From: Enoplolaimus lenunculus
Lineage: Eukaryota; Nematoda; Enoplea; Enoplida; Thoracostomopsidae
Length of the DNA: 64,000 nt
Direction of reading: 5' to 3'
Assembly (NCBI GenBank): GCA_030248215.1
Contig: JASANG010003801.1
Span: 62,001 to 126,000, forward strand
Shown: positions 57,916 to 64,000 of the stretch, piece after piece
Layout: each line of letters begins with the position of its first letter
Numbering within the stretch: the stretch's first letter is position 1
Made by a program: the position numbers and the translations under genes
The notes under the pieces: model-generated
Database searches by the model: none
What the model saw: the letters and a program-made list of their open reading frames with translations, nothing else
Told to the model about the DNA's origin: nothing

Positions 57916-58519
57916 AATTCCAATCGAAATTCAGCAGAATTCTTATTAACCAATATACTGTTGTCGGTATTTAAAGCAAATTAAAGTATGGCCTAGCTAA
58001 GCAGTTAAAAAATAAAATTAAATGCGATACAAAAGTATTGCCGGGTCGAAGTAACATGAGTTTAATCGACCTATCGCTTAAGTCTTGTTTTTACCTGATT
58101 TTGGTTACGATGGTTTAGGTGATAGGTGATCATAAGCATTACTGCCTGTAAACTTAGTGTATGTTTCCAAAAACCTGCATCGTTTTTAACTACAGTGCTG
58201 TATTTGTACTAGTGTTGAGTTTAGCAGCGAGACAGTATTAATAATTTGACTTGACAAGTATACCGCAAAACCCTCAACTGTTTAAACTTATGTCTGTTAC
58301 CTGATATATATTCAAAATAGACTTTATCTATTAAATGTCTATTTTTTCATGTCTCTCTAAAAACCCAGTCATTGGCTGTTGCAGTGATACATCAAGAGCT
58401 GACCGTTAATGTTAGGTTTTACCCAAGTCTAAACCAGACTATTGTTTAAAGGTCAAAATACTTCATTCGCTTTTCATATTCCTATTCACTGCATCGAGAC
58501 TACACACAACATAAATAAT
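57916..58519. other. Intergenic stretch without recognised gene
   Basis: No exon, array or clear element. It includes the presumed promoter region of the 416-residue gene. Confidence 0.35.
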
Positions 58520-59240
58520 TGTTCTATATTCAAAACATATTGTCTGAAATTTATTAAGTCAATTTACGGTCTCCAGACATATATGTCTTTAATTTTAGAC
58601 TTTTATTTCTTATATTTTTTAGTATTAACATGGGTCTGAAACTTTGCAGAATTAAAAGTTTGAAATTTAAGACTTTGTTTCATGAATGATTGTTTTACAA
58701 ATATTCCTGAAATATAAAGACAAATGTTTCTGAAATACAAGACAGATTTTACAAGGAAACAACTCCAAAACTGGGTGCTAAAGCTCAAATGAATACTGTA
58801 ATTTTACAGCCTAAGATACGTCCAAGACGTTAACTTAGGTTGTGGGGAGTTTGAGTTCTACATGAAATATAGTTGGAAATTGTTTATTAAAACACTACTA
58901 AGAACAATTTACAGAGCTATTTTTTACATACATAACAATCAGAAATTTTAACTCTTGAATATAATACAACTATTTCTCGAAAGGATGAAATTAATATTTT
59001 ATAAATTGAATATTCTTGGAAATTGCTTATTAAAACACCACTAAGAATACAAAGCTATTTTTTACATACATAAAAATCAAAAAATTTAACTCTTACTTAA
59101 AAACAATAAATGTTTTTTAACTATTTCAGACACCGATTTCTGAGCTACGGCTATTAATGTCGGAAATAACAGACATTTATTTCTTGAGAATTTAGGAAAG
59201 TAGAAGTCTTAAAATTTCAAGACAACTCATTTTGCGTGTA
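58520..59240. repeat. Family Q dispersed repeat
   Basis: Second copy of the 27330-28045 repeat, with a local duplication of about 120 bp (GGAAATTG, TTATTAAAACAC, TTTTTTACATACATAA blocks occur twice). Confidence 0.55.
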
Positions 59241-59929
59241 CATGCTGCAAAATAGCAAATTCCAGCCAGCAGCAAGAGGTAAATCAGAGGCTTAGAAAAG
59301 TTAAAGTTTGCATAAGCTATTATCAATTTTGACTGCGGCTACCCAATATTTAGTCGTAAAAATGTGTTGGCATGGTCTAGATACTGAAGAATCTAAATTC
59401 GAAACGTATTCAGTTCTTCCAACCTCGTTGCTTTACATATTAACTAGCAACTACAGATAAGTTATTTTAAGTAAAGCCGCGCCATATGGAGCCCTTCCCT
59501 AAAATATTGCTGTGTATGCGGTAGGCCTCAAACACACGAAGCACGGATTACCGGTGAGGCGGTGTGGCAGGCCGGCTAAATCCCCCGGAAACTTTAGCCA
59601 GCATTTTTACATGAGGCCAAATTTTTCCCCGGCAAAAATCGGCCTTGCCCAAATTCCCACGGGGCCGAATTTTCTATCGGCCATACCTCTTGTAATTTTA
59701 TTTTTTGCTTCGGTCCTTTAATTATGACCGTTCTTTTGTACCTAAAGCTTTATATTTTGCTGATATGGTCAATTTACGAAATAATAACAAAAGCGTAGAT
59801 GTATGATGTGGCTAATGATGTTATAATTGGGCAATACCTCAAATCTATTAAATATTCAGTAGAAAGGTTTGAAGGTGTCTTCATCTAGAAATAAAATAAA
59901 CAAACGGTCTCCCCAATGATAAATTAGTT

Positions 59930-60248
59930 CGAACGGACGGTGACGGACGGTCCGTACACTGCAAAAAATGGTGAGTCAAATTGACTCTCTCCGAAATAGG
60001 CTTTTCCTGACTACATGAACTGAGTCAAAATTTGACTCTGCCAGAGTCAAGTTCGACTCAATTTGACTCTGGCGGAGTCAAACTTTAACTCAGTTTGTGT
60101 AGTCAGGAAAAGCCTGTTTCGGAGAGAGTCAATTTGACTCACCGTTTCTTGTAGTGTATACGAGTGACGGACGGCGCCGTATGAGTGACGGACGGCGCCG
60201 TATGGGTGACGCACGGTTACAGACGGCGCCAAACGTTAAGTATAGCGC
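59930..60248. mobile_element. Family F element with nested C MITE (59957-60156)
   Basis: F arms (GGACGGTGACGGACGG and GACGGACGGCGCCGTATGAG, a short tandem) are split by a C element with exact TA duplication. The C ends are CACTGCAAAAAATGGTGAGT / CACCGTTTCTTGTAGTG. F is therefore older than this C copy. Confidence 0.75.
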
Positions 60249-60277
60249 AACTCTTATACAAATCAATTATAGCGAAA

Positions 60278-60283
60278 TTTATT
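60278..60283 (-). terminator. Possible poly(A) signal of the four-TM gene
   Basis: Minus-strand AATAAA about 200 bases after the stop codon, beyond the composite A/B-like MITE at 60342. Weakly supported. Confidence 0.3.
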
Positions 60284-60341
60284 GGTCTATAAAAATAATG
60301 TTAAAATTTTCAAATTTACAGAAAAAATTTTCAGCGTCTGT

Positions 60342-60480
60342 GGCCCATGTTACTTTTAGGGGCGAACGTTTTTTTACGGGGCCATAATCAATAAAGATAG
60401 CTTAATCTTTAAACTAAGTTTTTGTTATAGGCTTAAGATTATGCTAACGCTTAGGAATATTCGTATATTGAATGTGACGA
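60342..60480. mobile_element. Chimeric A/B MITE
   Basis: The left end is family B (GGCCCATGTTACTTTTAGGG) but the next part is family A (GAACGTTTTTTTACGGGG, AATAAAGATAGCTTAATC). The right end is not resolved. Confidence 0.5.
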
Positions 60481-60485
60481 CCCAC

Positions 60486-63400
60486 TCAAACTACTCGATC
60501 TCTTAATCGTTTAGATTTCGCAGTTTTCGTTGTAGCAGCGAACTCAGTAGATTGGTCCAAATTTGGGGCTGGGCACTTTCTTAGAAGACACCTGAATGAA
60601 TGAGTACCCAATACTAACTGTGCAATCGCTAAAACCAAAATCATAAAACCAGTAACCAGAATTACGATACAAATAATAAGCAATGTACTGTCATTATTTT
60701 CGCTACTATTTATCTGGTTGCACAGAGGCGTTTCGTGGGTTAGATTGCTTAAATTTAAGCTACTTGAAGTAGCTACAACCCGTCCAAAAGTATTCCTTAT
60801 GGTTTCCAAAACACGATATACAACTGTATCGTTTTCGGTCGCGGAATAAATTAGTGAAATCAACTCGCCAACATAGCTACCAGATTGGCTTCTTTTTGAA
60901 TAATTATTGCTAATTACATAGCTAGCTATTGGTGTTTGATTTCCCGCCAATATTAACGATACTGTCGCTGCTTCTGCTGTTGCTGTTGCTGTAGTTGTTG
61001 TGGTGGTGGTGGTGGTTGTGGTCGCTGACTTATTGTGACGAATTTCGTTGATCACTAAAATTACTGCGCATATATCGCCTATGCTTAGGATCACAATACC
61101 TACCGCTTGAACTAATTTTGCTAAAATATGATTTTTAATCGCTTCGTACGTTGTATGATGATTAATTTGACCGTACAGCCAGCAAGCGAACGTATACGAT
61201 CCACAAATTATCGATATAATTGCAAGTGCATCTTGCGATGTTGTTATTGATTTTCCTGGAAGTAAAATGCGTCAGTCACAATCTAATTTATCAATAATAC
61301 CACTTTCTATTTTGAGTAAGCGCTATGTGACGAAGCAAATCTTTACCTTGTGACAAATATATACCTACCTACTTACTCGTTTGAGAATAGATACTGTAGT
61401 GACCCGACTAAGAGTGGGGGGTCCCCATTTTGAGTCCCGATCAATTGGAGTCCGTATCCCTAAAAAGAGTCCGTACTGTATTGACCCGTATAACAGGGGG
61501 GAAATAAGAGGGGGTCCCCATTTTGAGGCCAAATCAATAGAAGTTCGTATCCCTAAGAGTCCGTAAGCGTATAGAGTCCCTGTATCCTAATTAGAGTCCA
61601 TAAATGTCAACAATCCGTAATTGTAGCGCATAAATGAATCCGTGACCAGATAATTGAGTTTCAAACTTTAAAGCTTTACTTAAATTTTGAAATTACATTA
61701 ATAAGTATAACCATGCATTATCGCTTAAGCTATTGACACAAGACAAAAAACGTTTAATTCAACGAACAGTTGCAGTACCGGCTATATTTCAGTCACGAAA
61801 GGTGGCGGAGCGTGGGTTATAAATAAATTACAGTCTGTAACCGATTAACAGGGAGGTACCCTCTGGAAACCCCAAATAAATATCAATCCCTCCTCTTATT
61901 GGGGTCACTACAGTACTGCTCATAAAAGTTAAAATCAACATTATAGCCGCCGTGGTGAAGATAAAACGATGTTTTAAACGTCTTCTCTTGGTCGATATTT
62001 TAATACGTCTTTTATAGCGCGTTTATGCAAACGAAGAAATATCTGAAAACCGCTTTGTATCAGCTCTAAAGCTTCAGGTTCAATCTCTAGTGTTGAACAA
62101 CGTTTTTAGCTCAAACGAAGCCTGAATCTGAACGCTTCTAAGAGTTTATGGCATCGAATTTGACTGCAACATAAACTGCTTTTTAGAATGTGAATCGCGT
62201 TTTGTAGTCTTGACACGATCATTGAAACAGTTTTTGCTGTAACGAGTGTTCAAACCGATACAAAGTCCAGTGGTGCATTAACTGGGTATTCGTTTCCGTT
62301 TATTTCGATCACTGTCCGTTTCCGTTATTTTGATTACTATCCGGTTCCGTTATTTTGATCACTATCCGTTTTCGTTATTTCGATCACTATCCGGTTCCGT
62401 TATTTTGATCACTATCCGGTTCCGTTATTTTGATCACTATCCGTTTCCATTATTTTGATCACTATCCGTTTCCGTTATTTTGATCGTTATCCGTTTCCGT
62501 TATTTTGATCACTATCCGGTTCCGTTATTTTGATCACTATCCCGTTCCGTTATTTTGATCACTATCCGCTTCCGTTATTTTGATCACTATCCGTTTTCGT
62601 TATTTCGATCACTATCCGGTTCCGTTATTTTGATCACTATCCGGTTCCGTTATTTTGATCACTATCCGTTTTCCTTATTTTGATCACTATCCGGTTCCGT
62701 TATTTTGATCACTATCCGTTTTCGTTATTTTGATCACTATCCGGTTCCGTTATTTTGATCACTATCCGTTTTCGTTGTTTTGATCACTATCCGGTTCCGT
62801 TACTTTCATCACTATTCGTGTTCGCTATTTTTACTATCTGGTTACATCCTAACCCATATTATATAGGTATGTTTTGCGACGTACCTTGAACATACAGCAT
62901 ATACGCTCCACAAATTACCGACACCAAACCAGGGTATTTTGATAAATTCAATAAAAAACGATGAGCACTTATTCCAGGTATATCGGATAGCGCGCCAGCA
63001 ATAGCGTTATCGAATCCTTTAATTGTCGGCCTTCCTGAAGTCTGTGGGGTCGCTGTTCCCAAAGGCGACGGGGTAATTTGGTTGGGGTCAGTTTTTGTTT
63101 TGGGAACAGGCGTTGATCTCACTTGAGGTACGTCAGAAAACAGGGTTACATTTTTGTTCAACTGCGGGTGGTGAAATTGATTAAAAGCATTCGGTGCGGG
63201 TTGTCGTTCTCTGGTCGAAGCCGGATCTTCCAGTGCAAGTCGTTGAATTTGAGCTGAAAGCGGCCGTTGTTTGACTGGGTTAACGAACATATGCTGTAGG
63301 ATCGCCCGAGGGTAAGGGTCTGACCGTCGAGAATTTTGTTTTGAAATAGCCAATCGTAACCCGGGAGGTACTGATGACCGCCGAGAGATACATTTCGTGT

Positions 63401-63692
63401 GGTACCCTACAGGTTCCTCGTCCTTAGAATCATATTCAGACTGTTTATTTATCTTGTCGAGCGTGGAATTAGCGTTCGCTAAATTAACCGGTGTAGTGCT
63501 CAGGTGCATAGACGACAAATCCTGTGGGAGGTTCGAAAAATACGATTTTTGAGTGTGTGACTTTAAAACTGGGGCATTATTTTCCGAGTCGCTTAAGCCA
63601 CTATCGTTTGCAGTAGTGGTAGTTGAAAAAGAAATTGTAGTTGTTGGTTGTGTTGTACGTGTGGCGGTATCTTCTGAAGAACTTGAATACAT
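60486..63692 (-). CDS. Four-transmembrane-segment protein, 2 exons
   Basis: Exons on the minus strand: 62885-63692 and 60486-61255, joined GT-AG at phase 1, 525 residues. A long polar N-terminal tail of about 245 residues is rich in Ser/Thr/Pro. It is followed by TM1 (FLLNLSKYPGLVSVICGAYM), TM2 (LAIISIICGSYTFACWLYGQ), TM3 (LVQAVGIVILSIGDICAVIL), a large loop with a poly-Thr run and several N-x-S/T sites, TM4 (LLIICIVILVTGFMILVLAI) and a short basic tail. Layout resembles MS4A/CD20-like or MARVEL-type tetraspan proteins. No diagnostic motif (for example tetraspanin CCG) is present. The 1.6 kb intron carries an I-family element and a 25-bp minisatellite. Role unknown. Confidence 0.82.
61394..61913. 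mobile_element. Family I element with TA duplication, in the four-TM gene intron
   Basis: CTGTAGTGACCCGACTAAGA ... TCCTCTTATTGGGGTCACTACAG, flanked by TA. The left terminal segment is present twice (again near 61475), as if two copies were nested or the end duplicated. Confidence 0.8.
62283..62835. repeat. 25-bp minisatellite, about 21 copies
   Basis: The unit has TTATTTTGATCACTATCCG and GTTCCG or TTTCCG. Variation is mostly C/T and G/T at two positions. The unit matches the right end of family N (CCGTTATTTTAATGGCTATC), and the array ends with an N-like CTGGTTACATCCT. Lies in the four-TM gene intron, ending about 50 bp from exon 1. Confidence 0.9.
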
Positions 63693-63765
63693 ATTTTATT
63701 TCGAAGCACTATTTGTTGCTATTAAGCTTGTTCTAAAACTGTATTAAAAACTCGACAGGCATATT

Positions 63766-64000
63766 CACTGTAAATTCTAATGAGTTGATTTCAACTCAGA
63801 ATGATTGGAATCAGTCTGAGTTAGGACTATCAGAACTCACAATTCTGAGTTGATTCAACTAGTTTTAGTTTAATTAATCAACTCGCCCCGGAATCAACTT
63901 AATTCACAGTGAGAATCAAGTCAACTTCGAGTGAGGTAAAGTTTAGTGTTATTAACTCCGAAATAACTAACTTTCCGTCTGACGTGATTAAATTATCTCA
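63766..64000. mobile_element. Family D MITE, cut by the window end
   Basis: Starts CACTGTAAATTCTAATGAGT about 75 bp upstream of the four-TM gene ATG, with TGAGTTG-rich interior. The right end is outside the window. Confidence 0.65.

Noticed and set aside
1-64000. Endogenous retrovirus, LTR element, Polinton or LINE
   Set aside because: No reverse transcriptase, integrase, protease, capsid or envelope signature and no paired long terminal repeats were seen in any frame. The mobile DNA here is short and non-coding.

Overview
This is a 64 kb window of AT-rich animal nuclear DNA. It holds spliced genes with GT-AG introns, acceptors of the TTTTAG/TTTCAG kind, long repeat-filled introns, and dozens of short inverted-repeat transposons. 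A GATA factor, a two-pore potassium channel and a protein-isoaspartate methyltransferase mark it as metazoan. Compact AT-rich genes, a possible stop/start-overlapping gene pair and heavy MITE load fit a tunicate or another small-genome invertebrate, but I cannot name the species.

All recognisable genes lie on the minus strand. From right to left: a four-membrane-segment protein (60486-63692, 2 exons); an intronless 416-residue protein of unknown function (56499-57749); protein-L-isoaspartate O-methyltransferase (48164-54368, 8 exons in my model); a small secreted cysteine-bearing protein whose ATG overlaps the methyltransferase stop codon (47907-48164); a K2P potassium channel (34138-40602, six exons found, first exon missing); and a GATA zinc-finger transcription factor (10564-17239, 8 exons). 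I built exon joins by hand from splice dinucleotides, reading phase and protein similarity. Every join listed keeps frame.

The rest is mostly repeats. Two MITE families (called A and B here) have GGCCCATG-type ends, 8-bp target duplications and interior runs of TTAGGC, the hexamer used as telomere repeat in nematodes. Other families: C (ends CACTGCAAAAAATGG, TA duplication), D (ends CACTGTAAATTCCAATGAG), E (ends like GGCCCATATTCTCAAATGTG), F (GC-rich), G and H (gene-adjacent, C/G-rich), I (ends CTGTAGTGACCCG), J (ACTTAAGTA-rich), K, L, M, N, P and Q. Several have spawned tandem arrays: a 55-bp array in an A copy, a 25-bp array from the end of an N copy, and a 42-bp array with a five-unit higher-order pattern. 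There are three tRNA-like (SINE-type) heads. I found no transposase, reverse transcriptase, capsid or envelope coding sequence, no rRNA, no CRISPR and no convincing intact tRNA gene.

The genes look functionally unrelated (transcription control, potassium leak conductance, protein repair, membrane protein). Their common orientation may be chance, except for the methyltransferase/secreted-protein pair, which is tight enough to suggest one dicistronic transcript.
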